A stretch of 64,000 nt of DNA from Monodelphis domestica (GCF_027887165.1 NC_077229.1:206276753-206340752), one strand, 5' to 3'. Counted from the first letter of the stretch, positions 31,190 to 43,682 are shown. Translations and numbers: made by a program. Notes: generated by a model not told the origin, from the sequence alone.

Positions 31190-32555
31190 GAAAGAGTGAT
31201 AACTCTCTACTTGCATCAGGAGAAAAGATGAATAGTTATATTTATACCTGCTGAGGTCAACGCTGGTCTCAAAAATAGTATTAAAATCAATATTTCTGCA
31301 TAGAAAAACTGTAGTATTTATTTACTGAGGCCAGCAATCGCAGAGAATGTGATTCATCCAGTCTAGATATATCACAATCTTTCAAAAGCATTTATTAATG
31401 ACTAAAAAGGCTTAGTATTGTGAGGTACCTTATAATGTGAAGCATGAAGCTATGGCAGAAGTGTGTAGTTTAAGATAGTACTTCCTAAAATAGAATTAAA
31501 GACTGTGAATAGCTGAACAAACATTGGATAAATCCCCAAATGACCAAATAATAGATGAACAAGTACAAACAATAAGAAGAGTACATAGCATGAGAAATGT
31601 GTGTGAGAGATTTATATGTGTGTTTATATGTGAAATAATAAAAACATTTGGATTGAACTTTATTTTGAAAGATATGCAAATGTTTCAGTGTCTTTTTGAA
31701 GTGTTCAATTTTAACTTATTGAAGGTATAGATTTTGTATCCAACATATCTATTTGAATGATCATATTAGATTGGGCAAAAAGGACTTTAGCAGAAATATT
31801 CAGTGAGACTATAAAGATATTTTTTGGTTCCTGTTGTAATAAATCTAGCTGACCCCAAGACTTGTGTTTTCATTTTCTTTTTTAGCTACTCCAGTTCTGA
31901 CAATTGAATTTCCCTGCAAGTCATGTGAAGGATTTGCCACTGTATTAATTCAAGGTTGAGACTTTTGTTATCTGGTTATGTCATTTATATGTTTTGGGAT
32001 ACTGGATTTGACCTGTGATACATCTGTATCCTCATAATGATGAGTTGTATTTTAGTAGGATTCTATCATAGAGGTGTAATAAAAGTTAATAACCCATTCT
32101 TTTCACTGTACTTTTTATTAACTTTGACAAGGATACTCTTGTGCCAGAATATTTTGCAGTGATTTTTATTGAATATTCAAATGATGTCTCTTTACTGGAA
32201 GCATTTAATGCTTTTGCCAAGTAAATTGTGTACATCATGGATGATAAAACTCTAAAGTGAAATATTCAAAGACTGATAAGTACTTTGAAAAATTTTTGAT
32301 AGTTTATCATAAAACAAGTTTAAGAAATCTTTCATTATAGAGTAGAGCATAAATATATTTAAGTTTTATAGCCAGGAAAAATGGAATTCAGATTTGCAGA
32401 AAAGACCAAGGTTCTCCAAGAGTAGAATCAATACCAAAACAGTATTAGTGGGTCTGGTTTTTCTTTAGTTTCTTTAAATTTTGTAGTAAACTAAAGTTCT
32501 AGGAAAACAAAAAATTAAATAAAGATTAAATTTTCTTTAGCATCTATATTAGTTC
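31190..32555. other. No feature seen
   Basis: AT-rich intron. The acceptor-like text near 31885 (cttttttag) is not followed by recognisable HIVEP1 coding sequence. Confidence 0.45.
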
Positions 32556-32559
32556 ATAG

Positions 32560-32745
32560 TATCATATATTTAGATCTGTAAAGCAGCTTAACAGCCTAAC
32601 CCCCCTCATTTTACAGATAAAAAACTGATGCGTAGAAGTGATTTTTCCACTGTTGCAATTCTAGAAAGTAAGGCAAGATCAAATTCAGGTCTTCCTGACT
32701 CTTTAAGTCTAGCACTCTACTCACTGAACTATGTAGCCTTAGTAG
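32560..32745 (-). repeat. MIR-type SINE, antisense
   Basis: 'ccctcattttacagataaaa', 'aattcaggtcttcctgactc' and 'ctctactcactgaactatgt' follow the antisense MIR order. Confidence 0.65.
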
Positions 32746-33238
32746 AATAGATAGCTTGCAAGGTAAGGTAAGCACACAGTTCTGTATCTGTAGAGCTGTA
32801 TCTGTAGATAGCTAGTCTTGTACTTATAGTATAAAGCATAGTTGAAATGAAGATTGCAGACATTGTGGTTTACATTTTTCACTTTGTTTATGGATTGAAC
32901 ATTCTTTTTGTTATATCTGTATAATCATGTGGATTATCTCTCTCCTTGTATTATTTTAAAGGCTGAGGGAGACTAGTGGTAAAAAAATTCAGTCAGAACA
33001 CAGGAGGAACCAAGGGAAGATGTCTTTGATATACCAGGCAGTGTTTGGAATATCTTTACATTTGGGTTATTTTCCTATATCTTCTCTTCTTCTTTGCCCC
33101 GCCCTTATTTCTGATTCCACTGTTGCTCCAGGAGGAGGTTGAAAGGGTTAGCTAGAGGATGTTCAGGACAGCTTGTGATTTCTCTGTAGCTTGTATCTGT
33201 CCAAAATTGGGCACACTGACTGTGAAATTCTACTGGGG

Positions 33239-33239
33239 A

Positions 33240-33285
<46 letters not shown>

Positions 33286-33311
33286 AGATATAGATATAGA
33301 TATAGATATAG
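33239..33311. repeat. Compound A/(TA)n/(GATATA)n microsatellite
   Basis: An A run is followed by about nine TA units and then seven or eight GATATA units. The 82-codon minus-strand frame with LYLYLYLY is its artefact. Confidence 0.9.
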
Positions 33312-33439
33312 GAGTCTTAAAAAAACTGTAGTAAACTTTTGGGCTAGAATCATGACTTTTTATTATTTATTAAAAATCAATTTACTTTTTTATATTTAAT
33401 GACTTCTTAGATGAGAGGAAAACATTTGTTTGCTTCTTG

Positions 33440-33700
33440 AGACTTGATTTCCTCATCTATCACTTAAGAAGAATGCACCCTAAATCTCTAAGGACTCTTT
33501 AGCTCGAAGATTGTGATTGTGATTATTGGTTTTTCAAATTGATTTGTTTTGTATTATCAGCTGAAAAGAAAGACTAGTAAAATTGTTTAGTAGAAATAAT
33601 AAACAAAAAAGAAGATAGATGAGTAGAAACCTTTAGGACAATATGTTTTAAAAATTAAAATATTGAAATTTGGTTGAAACTAAAAACATTAATAATACCT
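33440..33700 (+). repeat. Local duplication, copy 1
   Basis: This ~250-bp segment ('ttgatttcctcatctatcac', 'attattggtttttcaaattg', 'gaaaagaaagactag', 'tatgttttaaaaattaaaat') recurs 999 bp downstream at 34485-34700 in the same order and orientation. A MIR-type SINE end at its left edge is shared by both copies. Confidence 0.7.
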
Positions 33701-34379
33701 TCAATGTTAAATGAAGAACTACTGACACCTCATGGACATGGATCACATTTTTCACTAAAATATACATTTTTTTGCTCATATATAAGGTTGCAATAGACAT
33801 ACGTATACATTTTCCCACATAATCAAGAATACTTTATTTGGCTAAAAATTGCACTTAAAATGAGCTTTTTTATAGGTTATGTAAGTGAAAGATATTTATA
33901 CATATTGCTTTTTTAATAAAATTTTTAAATTTTTATTTTTTTAGGAGGAGTGGCAGGATCCAGACTTTTGAATTAGTATAGGGAAAGGTGATGTGGCAAT
34001 TCTCTCCCTCAATGCCAATGGGAAACTCTTGTGGCTTTTAATTTTATAGTTGACTGGTACATTGGGAAGTTAAGTGACTTTTAAAGTTGTGTAGCTAAAT
34101 ACTTTTCAGTCAGGGCTTTTTAACCTAGAACTTCCAGACGCCTAGGTCTTCATTGATTAGACCATGCTCAATTCATTTGATTTGAAGTTTAGTGTGAATG
34201 TTCACAATTTATTCATAGCTTAGGTCAGTTATTTTCAGAGCAAATTCTATTTAATTCTGTCTGCTTTGTGGCCGTCTAAGGTACATTATACTTATATTGT
34301 CACAGGCACTATAGAATTTAGATATTTTATGGAGTGACTTGAAGGTTAAAAGAAAGTGCCATTTTAAACATTTACATTA

Positions 34380-34515
34380 AATAAATGGATATGTGGGATA
34401 GTGGGAAGCACAGTGGACTGGGAACGCAAGGACCCAGGTTCTCATTTTACTTTGTTGCTTCTGAGCAAGTTACTTTAACTTTTTTGGCCTTCATTTCCTT
34501 ATCACTTAAAAAGAC
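34380..34515 (+). repeat. MIR-type SINE, sense
   Basis: 'gtgggaagcacagtggactg', 'aaggacccaggttctcattt', 'gagcaagttactttaacttt' and 'ccttcatttccttatcactt'. Its end merges into the local duplication copy 2. Confidence 0.65.
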
Positions 34516-34700
34516 TGATTGTGACTGATTATTGGGTTTTCAAATCGATTTATTTTATGTTCTCTGCTAAAAAGAAAGACTAATAAAATTTTTTAGAATA
34601 AATAAAATTAAAAATAGATGAATAGCTACCTTTAGCACAGTATGTTTTAAAAATTAAAATATTAAAGTTTAGTTGAAGCTAATAAATCTTTTGGTATTTC
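34485..34700 (+). repeat. Local duplication, copy 2
   Basis: It matches 33440-33700 through 'gattattgggttttcaaatc', 'aaaaagaaagactaataaaa' and 'tatgttttaaaaattaaaat' but lacks about 35 bp present near 33475-33510 in copy 1. Divergence suggests an old duplication. Confidence 0.7.
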
Positions 34701-35059
34701 TTGTTTTATGTTGGATATTATACCTTTAAAGCAGATTTTTGTAAAGAGAATCTGATTTTTTCATTGAATTGTATGACAATACCAAAGAAATATTTCTAGA
34801 GAAAAGTAAATTATGTTGAAAATTTTAGCTATAAAAAGAACATTTTGTTTTTAAGACATTGAAAAACTTTTTAGCTCGTTCCTGACTCTCACTCAGATCT
34901 CTTTATTGTTGTTCTTTTGTAATAAGAACCTCTCCTGTGACAGGGAATATTTTTATTCTAAATTTAACAGCTTCTTGATTTTAGCTCCCTTCTTTCTAAC
35001 TTTGTGTTTATATCAACTAACAGAAAAATATAGGTTCTGTGGAAGAGAGAAATTGGGAA

Positions 35060-35650
35060 AGCATGCAAAAGAAAGAAGCGGTGGAGGCTTATGACCTGTC
35101 AGTCAAATGAATGTTCTATTTGGAATGTTACCGGGAGAAACAGTTGGAGGCAAAGCCAGCTGCTGGCTGGACCCTGGTTACCTGGTTGCCTTGTATCAGG
35201 GAAGGAAGAAGGAGTTTTTTTCTCTTTTAACCTTGGAGACATAAAGGAGTGCTGGTCTCTGGTGACTTTGAAGGCAGAAGAAAGAAGAACAAAAGTTCAG
35301 ATATCTCTGACTTGCTCTGTTGATGATAGTGACTGAACTTCCAGACCTAGCAACCATTCCTCTCAATTTTAACTATATTCCAACATCCTCCAATCTAAGA
35401 CTCACTGTAGCATTAGGGAAATTCCCAACCCTCTTACCTCCATTCCTTATCCCTTCCTGTCTTCCCCAATAAACCCTTTACTTAAGATAAAGCAGAGGAA
35501 GAGTATTTCATTTGAAACATCATAAACTCACCCTGAATTATTTAGGAGAAGAAGAAAGAAGAAGGAAGAGGGGAGGGGAAGCTGAAGGGAAGAAGAGGGA
35601 GGAAGGGAGGTATAGAGGGAGGAGGGAAATCAGACGAAATAAAATAACTG
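35060..35650 (+). mobile_element. Probable solo LTR (endogenous retrovirus type)
   Basis: The sense strand has an LTR-like layout: a GA-rich U3-like part ('ggagacataaaggagtgctg', 'gtctctggtgactttgaagg'), then a polyadenylation signal AATAAA at 35468-35473 in 'ttccccaataaaccctttac', then a purine-rich end (35545-35630). I recognise the text as a marsupial LTR. No internal viral genes lie alongside, so it looks like a decayed solo copy. Ends were not resolved. Confidence 0.5.
35545..35632 (+). repeat. Purine-rich tract
   Basis: About 85 bp of almost pure G/A (gaagaagaaagaagaagg..., ggaagggagg). It may belong to the 3' end of the LTR. Confidence 0.7.
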
Positions 35651-36725
35651 CATGATCTGTTAGTTATCAATTACCAATCAATATTGTCCCTTATTATTAT
35701 TTATTACAGTTCATAGAATTAAAACCTTTAAGGGGGACTTTAGAGATTATTATCTAGTACCTTTGATATTGAGCAAATCAGTTATACCTATACATGTCTT
35801 AATTTCCTCATGTATAAAATGAGGGGGATTGGGCTAGATTATTAATAAGGCTTGAAATTTCCATGAGCACTGGACTTTTACAATTGAAGATCAACTATCC
35901 AGAAAGATTACTTTATCTGTATTATGGTCACACATTTCTCTACAAATAGATCTGGAATTGAGACTTTGGTGTCCTTTTGCCTGATTTGCCTAGTGCTCTT
36001 ATATACTACCTTGCAGTAGCACATTTCACCAGTAGATGCTGCTGTCTATCTAACACACAATGTATTCTGCCCCACAAATTGCCGAATTTAGACGCTTTGC
36101 CTCCTTCACAATGAATTTTGGTATAGTTTTTTTTTTTTAATAAATTCTGTCATTCAAAGTTCTGCAAGCTGAATTTATGGAAAACATGCTATGATATCAT
36201 ATACTTAAAAATTTAAATAGATAATATAGTATTGGAATTAGTTTTATTTTTAATTTATATAACAATTTTTGTCCTATAAAAGTAGCGGTTACTTAAAAAG
36301 CCAAGAATGCATTTTGTTTAGAATTGCACTAGAATTCTGTTGATATACGAACTGTAGATCTCATAGGAGGAGGCTATGATTCACACTTTGCCTAGAGGAG
36401 ATTTAGGGTTCATATCTTCCACTGTACAGCCCTGTGCCTCTAATGTCTGGCCTTCTGAGGGAATTGATACCATCATGTGGGTATTTATCATCTCTTTGTC
36501 TTTTGAGTTACCCTACTCTTTGAAGATAGCAGAAATGAGTGTACCTCCATAGACAAATGTAACATCAGTATGCTGATGACCCATTGTCAGTTTCTATCCC
36601 ATGTCTATTTTTTCCCAGGGCATTTATGTGTTTCTATTTCCTGCCACCTACTCAGTATCAGCTTAGGAGATTGAGAAAAATTTTAATATTTACTATTTGG
36701 CAGAGCATAATAATTTAGTTGACAA
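35651..36725. other. No feature seen
   Basis: AT-rich intron. No gene or confident repeat was seen. Confidence 0.4.
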
Positions 36726-36729
36726 AATG

Positions 36730-36925
36730 GAGTCAGAAACTGTTTATTTTGGTTCTAGCTCTGTCACAAACTTAACATCTTGGGAACATCATTTAATGTT
36801 AGTTGTTGAATAGAAATTCCCTCAGGATTGTGAGGGTAAAAAATGAAAATAATTTTTAAAGTCCTTTTGCAAAGTGTAAGGCACTTTAAAAAATTACTGT
36901 CAATGCTAGCTGACTGTAATAACTT
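36730..36925 (+). repeat. MIR-type SINE, sense
   Basis: 'atggagtcagaaactgttta', 'ggttctagctctgtcacaaa', 'cttttgcaaagtgtaaggca' and 'tactgtcaatgctagct' follow the sense MIR order. Confidence 0.5.
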
Positions 36926-37159
36926 AATCAGAAGAGTTATCAGAGATATTTGTTATGAGATCACGGAGCTTTCTTGACCTGTTTCCTCTTTCTTTCACTG
37001 TTCTCTTTGTTCTGGCCAGTGGAGAAAGCAGTGTGGAAAGTCAGTGACACATATGTTATAAAAGACCATATGTACAAAAGATTGAAGGAGTTAAAAATCA
37101 CTTAAATCTGAAGCATATTAGTTTCCATTTGGATACAAGGTCTTAGTTGGTGTGAGAAA

Positions 37160-37385
37160 GCATTGAATTAAATAGTGGAAAGAGCCTGAAATTTGGAGTC
37201 ACTTGTGCTTGGGTTTGTTTCCTGTATGCTATTTGATTGTCTATGTGATTTTCCACATTTGTTAGACCACTTAACCTGTCTGGACCTTGGTTTTCTTAGC
37301 TCTAAGATTATGGTCTTGGCCTAGACGGTTCCTAACACCCCTTCTAGTACTGAGTCTATAACCTTCAGCAGAGAAGACTTAGGCT
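37160..37385 (+). repeat. MIR-type SINE, sense
   Basis: 'gtggaaagagcctgaaattt', 'ggagtcacttgtgcttgggt', 'cacttaacctgtctggacct' and 'ggttcctaacaccccttcta'. Confidence 0.6.
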
Positions 37386-37689
37386 AAACCACATTGTATA
37401 AGAAATTATTTTAAATATATCTAAAATTATTCATTTTGGTAGTTTGGTGGACAAGGCTCTGAATTTGGAGACAGGTGACCCAGGTTTGAACACTGGAACA
37501 ATAAGCATAGTGGGATCTTATTTTTTACTATGTCATTTGGATTGAAAAGAGTGCTCTGCCAAGTAGAAATGGAGGCTGTTTATTGCATTTTTACCTATTT
37601 TGTTAACTATTTCCAAATTACATTTTAAACTGCTTTGGTTGCATTTGGGAGCATTGTAAGCTGCTTGTGGCCTGAGAGTGGTGTGTTAT

Positions 37690-38040
37690 GTCTCTTTATT
37701 AGAGCTTGTGGTCATTGTCAAGAATACCTTGGTTCCAATAGTACTTCAGATATTTGCTAGTTGGGTGATGCTTGCAAGTCACTTTAACCTCCCTGTATCT
37801 TTGACTTCCTTATCTATTAAAAAAAAGTTAAGAGTTGTACTGGATGGTTTATTAAGCTGCTTCCAGCTCTAAATCTAAATCTAAATCTAAATCTACATCT
37901 ACATCTAAATCTGTAATCCTATGATTATGTCACTTAATTTCTAGACCTCACTTTCCTTATCTGTACAATGATAAAGCTGGACTAGATGACCTACAAGATA
38001 TCTTTAAGTGTTACCTCTGTGATCCTGGGACTTTAAATGA
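37690..38040 (+). repeat. Two MIR-type SINE pieces flanking a hexamer repeat
   Basis: The left piece has 'gctagttgggtgatgcttgc' and 'ttgacttccttatctattaa'; the right piece has 'cacttaatttctagacctca' and 'ggactagatgacctacaaga'. Between them lies (AAATCT)n at 37866-37915, with some ACATCT units. Confidence 0.6.
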
Positions 38041-40554
38041 ACAGATGAGTTTCAGTCGGCTTTGTTCCCATGTTAATAAAATTAGATTCAAATTAGGATC
38101 AAAATACTATCTTGAATAGTTGGAGATCTTAGAAGAAGTAAATATACAGTTGTCTTTGTAGATTGTTCACCTGCTAAAAGGCAGTAAATGAGGTCAGATG
38201 TTCTCTTGAGGTTTCAGTCAACTCTTGTTATTGTACAAAAGTAACATTTCTTTGTAGAAGTTATGACCCACATGGCTTGTTGCAGGAGTGTTGAAAGAAA
38301 TTGATTGAAGCCAGTCGCCACAATTTTAGTTATTAGTAAATAGATATCTCATTCCAACTTATTCCAAGTCCTGTATACCTAGAATTTTCAGATTTATGGC
38401 TTTAGCCCTTTCCCAGCCCATCTCAAGTGTTGTAAAAAGGCACTTCTGGTTATCTGCATATACTGTAAGCAGAATTGAGCAAAGACAATTGAAATCAGTT
38501 TAGTAAGAGGGCAAATGCTATTTTGTGTGTTTGTATATGTACACACATGCATTAACTCTAATGTTTAGCATAATGGAGCCCCTTGAATGTTAATATAATT
38601 TTACTGAGGCTTTACAATGAGCCAACAAGTGTTGTTTTTGACTCTGAATCCACAAGACTTTATTGCTATTCATAGTTTAATTCTGGGCTGCAGTTTGCTG
38701 CTGAATATAAACATAGTTGTGGGTAATATACTTTTATGTGGTTAGGAAACAAATTTTATTACATATCTTAAGGAGTAGAATTTTTTTCTTATGTGAAAGA
38801 AACTGTACTAATGTTTTGTATTTTGTATCATTAAAACTGCAGAAGTTTAATAGAGAGCCTCAAAGATGAAGCAGATGAACCTCCCTTTCACCATTTTTAG
38901 TAAAGCATTGCAGCTTGTAAATATCTGGGAAAAATTTGAATCCTTGTTTGTTAAAGATAACAGTGATAAAGAATTCTTTGTATTTTAATGACTTATTAAG
39001 AGTGGATTTGTCATCTTGTCAGTATAGTATTTCTTCTTTTACCGTATAACCTCTTTTGCTGTATAACCCATCTAAGCTTCTTATTCAATGTGATATTTTT
39101 CTGCAGAGCCTCCAGAGGACCTATGGAATATATTGAAGGCCTTCCTTTATATCTTTCTACTATTTTGTGAAATGTTAAGGCTCTCCACCAGTTAATTCTC
39201 TATCATGCTATATGACTAGTTTGCTACTTTTTCTGAGCACAAGTTTTTGGAGTGATATCTCTTATGCTACTTCTCAGATGTAGGTCTCCTTTTCAAATGA
39301 GCACATTGTGCCATCTTTCCATTGACTTTAACTCATACATATGTATTGATATACTACCTCAGTGGACTGGCCATCCAAATATATGTCATAGTTAGCACAA
39401 TAGGATTTTTCATCCATTTAGTTTTTCTATATGAATTATTATCAGGCCAATTGTGGCCTCATCATCACAAGCTGATTTGATCCTTTACATGTATGAAATC
39501 CTATTTCTCATTGAGGGAATTGAGGTGAATAGGACATTAAGTGGTTAATTGTGAGAACTGAGTGAACTACACTGACACCATCACACAACTTGATTCTGGT
39601 GCTGGCTTAGTTTCCTTTTTCACTCAGCTGGATCTTCTCAGTGAATAAATTTGTCTCTTGTAAGAAAACTTTATTCAGCTGAGGGAATTGGGAGAAAACC
39701 GTTGTTTGAACCTAACCCTATGTGACTTGGAAGTTGGACCTCTTCTACCTGCTGTTTAGAGACCTTAACTAAGGATGTAGGTTGTGCTGACTAGAAACCT
39801 AATCAAATTTAAAAATTGATGGCAGGAAAATTTCTCACAAATATATATCTCAAATGACCCATATATCTAGAAACTGGCCTTGGATTAGAACACCTCTTTT
39901 TCTGCTTTCAGTGAATTGTACATGTTCACTCTATCCATTCTAACCTGGAAAGACTAATCTTTCCACCAATTAGAAATCAGATGATCTAATATTGTATCCT
40001 AGTTAATTGTTTCCTTTCAATTAATTGGTAATATTGATAAATTGCTTTTAATGTAGAAAAAGGTTTTCTCCCCTATATTTGGGGGTCTATCACTAAGTTG
40101 AGGAAAGGGCTTGGCCCTGATTTGTTGGGCCATTGGCCTGCATTGCTAAATAAATCAATATTCTCAGAAGCTCAGACTTTTCTTTCTTCAGTCATTTCAT
40201 CTTTCACCTAGTATACCCTCTAGAAAAAGAAAACCTATTGGAATATAGACTTAGAATAATGAATTGGCATAAGAAAGTCATTAACATTATGCATATAATA
40301 TTTTGATAGTAGCAGTCCTTCAAAGTGTTACCAGTTTGGGACTTGAAACCCTCTTTAGGTGGAATAAAGCAATTTTATGATAATTTGACTTTCTAAATTT
40401 TATAATAAAAGGTTTTTTTTGCTATATCTTACTGGTCTCTTAAAGAGAATTATGAGTGTTATTTACACTAGTTTTATTGAACTCATATATTCTATCAAGG
40501 GCAATCTATAAGAAATTTGTGGTTCCCTACATATTCAATTAATTTCAACAAACA
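38041..40554. other. Long stretch without recognised gene or repeat
   Basis: AT-rich intron. A part around 39540-39680 (aataaatttgtctcttgtaa) has weak LTR-like features (polyadenylation signal followed by T-rich text) but is not called. Confidence 0.35.
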
Positions 40555-40690
40555 TTTATTTATTTATTTTTTAAAATTTAAGTATTTTTCTATGGTTACA
40601 TTATTCATGTTCTTTCCCTTCCTTTTTCTCTCTTCCCTCCCAGAGCCGACAAGTAGTTCCACTGGGTTATACATGTATTATCACTTGCAA
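40555..40690 (-). repeat. L1 3'UTR fragment, antisense
   Basis: 'atttttctatggttacatta', 'ttctctcttccctcccagag' and 'ccgacaagtagttccactgg' parallel the L1 3' end at 43740-43850 ('cccccatagccgacgcgtga', 'ttccactgggt'). Confidence 0.7.
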
Positions 40691-40737
40691 GAAATTAAAT
40701 TTGTTTTATGATAAATATGAGAATTTTATAGTAATGT

Positions 40738-41448
40738 TGTGGTCATTGATTTAAAGATATTATAATAAGTCAAAAATGATTTAGTAGCTTTATTTACAAA
40801 GAGGTAGAAAGAGTGAAAATGGAAAAAGGTAGCTAAAGAGACAGGTTTTTAACAAGCCTAGTAGCCCTTCTCTGGTGAAGTGAGGCTCAGCCCCACAGGG
40901 GCTCCCCCACATTCAATGGTGTCTTTAGCTAGAGTTCCACTAATGCAGCCTACTCCAAAGCCAAAGCAGGAATCTCTGGAACCAATCTCTCCAGAAGCCA
41001 GGAAAGGAAAGCCAGCTTCTCACCCACTCAAGACAAACTGCAAAGGAGAATATTGAAGGCCAAGTCTCAAGGTGAAGTCCTCCAACACTGAAGTTCAAAG
41101 GAGAAGATCCAGGAGCAGTCCTCCAAGAAGCAGTCCAAAAGCCAAGGTTGAAGGTCCAAGCTGAAGGTTCCCTGGACAGGAAGTTCAGGATTTTTTATTG
41201 TCCTTTTTCCATGTCATGTGCTGTCCCTTCCTCCACTTTATGGGAACCAATTGCAGTCTTTCAATTTGCCTAGTAGTACTGCCCAAGGGGTGGGGCAGTG
41301 GCCTCTGGAGTTGTCACACACTTTTGTGCTCCAAGACAGATAATATAGCAAGAATTTGTTGGTAAATATTTTGGGTGATATCAAGCATTTAATTTTAAGT
41401 GAATCTGGAGTTACTTTTAGAGTTCTATTTTCTCCAATAAGGAACTCT
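40738..41448 (-). mobile_element. Probable solo LTR, antisense
   Basis: About 710 bp starting TG and ending CA on the + strand (tgtggtcattg ... aactctaaca). On the minus strand it starts TGTTAGAGTTCC and carries an AATAAA signal near its 3' end (gctttattt at 40784-40792 on +). C/A-rich 'ccaagaagcagtccaaaagc' text is typical of marsupial endogenous-retrovirus LTRs. No internal viral sequence was seen. Flanking duplications were not clear. Confidence 0.45.
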
Positions 41449-41499
41449 AACAGTTATTTTTTTTTTAAGTTAAGATCTGAATTCTGTTATCAGCCCTAC

Positions 41500-42345
41500 C
41501 TTGAATCAATTAGTTAATATATTAGCAATAATTTATTAAGTACCTACTGTTTGGCAGGCTAGGTGCTATACTTTGGGTATGCAAAGACAAAAATGAATCC
41601 GTCTGTCGTAAATGAAGTTAGATTCTATTGGGAGAAACAATGCATACACATATAAATAAAATATATTCAAAGTAAAATAAGGTGATGGGGTGGTCATGGT
41701 GGGGGAAGTACTAGCAGCTGGGAGAATCAGGAAAGGTATCCTGTAAAAGTTTAAACTGAATTCAAATTTGAAGGACACTAGAAATTAGAACTAGAAGTAG
41801 GAGTGCGGAGGGGCATATAGCAAGCATAGGGGAAAGATGACAAGCTTGTGCAAAAGACAGTGACAAAAGATGAAGTGTGTTCAAGGAACAAATTATAAGT
41901 CAGTTTGAGTGCAGAGTGCATGAAATATGCAGATAGATAATCTGGAAAGTAGGATGAAACCAGATTATGAAAAACTTTAAATATTGGTTTATATTTGATC
42001 CTTGTCCTAATAGAAAATAGCTAGTGCTTTTGGAGCAGGGAAATCTTATAGTCAGATGTTTGTCTTGGGAAAGTTTTGACATTCTAAGAAAGAATGAATA
42101 GGAGGAGAAATTTAAGGCAGGGAAGCCACCACATAGAAGGCCATTCTAGCAGTATAGATGAGACATAATGAAAGTGATGGAGGTGTGAGTTAAAAGAAGG
42201 GGGATATATATGAGGAGGTAGAATCGATAAGATTTGGTCATCACTGCATATTTGAGGTAAAAGGAAAGTGAGGAGTCAGGGATGACTCCAAGATTGTAAA
42301 CATGGGTGATGTGAAAGATAGGGGTGGGTGACTTCAACAGAAATA
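41500..42345 (-). repeat. L2 LINE, 3' part, antisense
   Basis: This long antisense L2 runs from the 3' terminus (agtacctactgtttggcagg) into ORF2. On the minus strand 42146-42337 reads NLGVIPDSSLSFYLKY, close to the L2 reverse-transcriptase end motif NLGVILDSSLS. It is broken, with no continuous frame. Confidence 0.8.
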
Positions 42346-42382
42346 AAGTTAAGAAGGGCAGATTTTGAGGAAAACAATCACA

Positions 42383-42421
42383 ATAATAATAATAATAATA
42401 ATAATAACAACAATAATAATA
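42383..42421. repeat. (AAT)n microsatellite
   Basis: About 12 AAT units with two AAC interruptions, between L2 and MIR. Confidence 0.9.
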
Positions 42422-42617
42422 GCATTTTAAGGTTTGAAAAGCATTGTGCCTGTTATCTCATTTGAACCCCCAAATAGCCTCATGATATTAAGTGACTTAT
42501 TCAGGGTCACATAGCTGGTAAGTATCAGAGATAGGATTTGAATTCAGTTCAGATTTCAAACTCAGTCTTGTAAATTTCTAGTCTGGTACTTTTAGTCTTT
42601 TGGCCACCTAGCTGCCT
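42422..42617 (-). repeat. MIR/CORE-SINE inserted in L2, antisense
   Basis: 'gcctgttatctcatttgaac', 'tattcagggtcacatagctg', 'ggccacctagctgcc' form an antisense SINE that splits the L2 at 42345/42640. Confidence 0.7.
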
Positions 42618-42639
42618 AGATAATGAGCTCTCATTTTTA

Positions 42640-42875
42640 TGTGTTGAGCTTAAGGTTTCTATAATACTTGAAAATGTCCAGGAGATAGTTGTTGATGAGC
42701 TCTAAATATTGCAGTTCAGGAAAGAAAGTATATTTGTAATATGTTACCCAGTTCTCGGAGTAATTAGGATAGAGTTGATAATTGAATCTGTGGGAGCTGA
42801 TAAGGCTACTGAAAGACATGTAAAGACAGAGAAGAGGGCCCTAGACAGAGCTTGAGTTACACCTACAGTTAGAAT
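42640..42875 (-). repeat. L2 LINE ORF2 fragment, antisense
   Basis: Continues the L2. On the minus strand it reads SLISSHRFNYQLYPNYSE, the decayed L2 motif 'LISSHGFNYHLYADDSQ' in which the catalytic YADD is lost. 'ctgtgggagctgataaggct' and 'agaagagggccctagacaga' are the + strand marks. Confidence 0.75.
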
Positions 42876-43682
42876 GAAGAACATGGAAAAGGTTACAGCA
42901 GAATTAACTGAGGAGGGTCTACATTAAAGTAGGAGAAATAAGAGAATGCTGTCACAAAAGCTCAGAAAAACAAGAATACCCCAAATAGAATCAAAAACAG
43001 TATTCCAAAAAGGAGGAAGATTTTGAGGAAATTGGATTTGATGATTTATTTAGGTAGGTTTCTTGATCAGTGCTGCCTTGTAGTTCTAAAAAAATCTGAT
43101 TCTTTTCAAAATTGCAACTGTCAAATACACACTAGAATAAGGTACTTACTTACTCTTGGTCATTTCAAACTAAAGAACACTCACTGATTACATAATTTTG
43201 GCCCTTATGATATATGCCTTAAATCAGAGAAATTTGTGATTGCTATTTTGTAGTAGGCATGTCTAGTCAGACATTAACTTTTATTCACATTTTTTTGCCA
43301 GTCACCTTTCTTGAAAACATTTTATGTTTTACCAAAGCAAATAATTACTTGAAAGTGAATTATGGGTCCTTCATTATTTTTTAACTTAACTACTTAAAAC
43401 AACTTGTTTTAGACTGGTTTTAAAGTGAGCTTTTTCAGTGGGCAACTATAGAAAGCATATTTTTGTATTTTGTTTTTGGAAGTAGGTTTAGTAGTCCCCT
43501 CCCCAAAGGTTCATAAGAATTTATTACATTTCAAGTTAGTTCATTTATTGTTTGAATTTTGGTGTTAAAATAATTTAGTTGTTAGAATTTTTTTCTTTCT
43601 ACCAGGTGGTGCAAATTTATGATACTATAACCTAACTTAAAAAAATTTAATTCTTTCCTCTTTATTAAAAAGCACTTTTCCT
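42876..43682. other. No feature seen
   Basis: AT-rich intron up to the L1 target site. Confidence 0.4.

Noticed and set aside
33105-33353. Frame with LYLYLYLYIYIYI as a membrane protein
   Set aside because: It is the translation of a TA/GATATA microsatellite.
37866-37915. Hexamer repeat as a telomere-like or CRISPR-like array
   Set aside because: AAATCT units are contiguous without spacers and differ from the TTAGGG telomere unit; it is a simple repeat between two SINE pieces.
39540-39680. LTR-like text with a polyadenylation signal
   Set aside because: Only one weak feature was present, with no termini, duplication or family resemblance.
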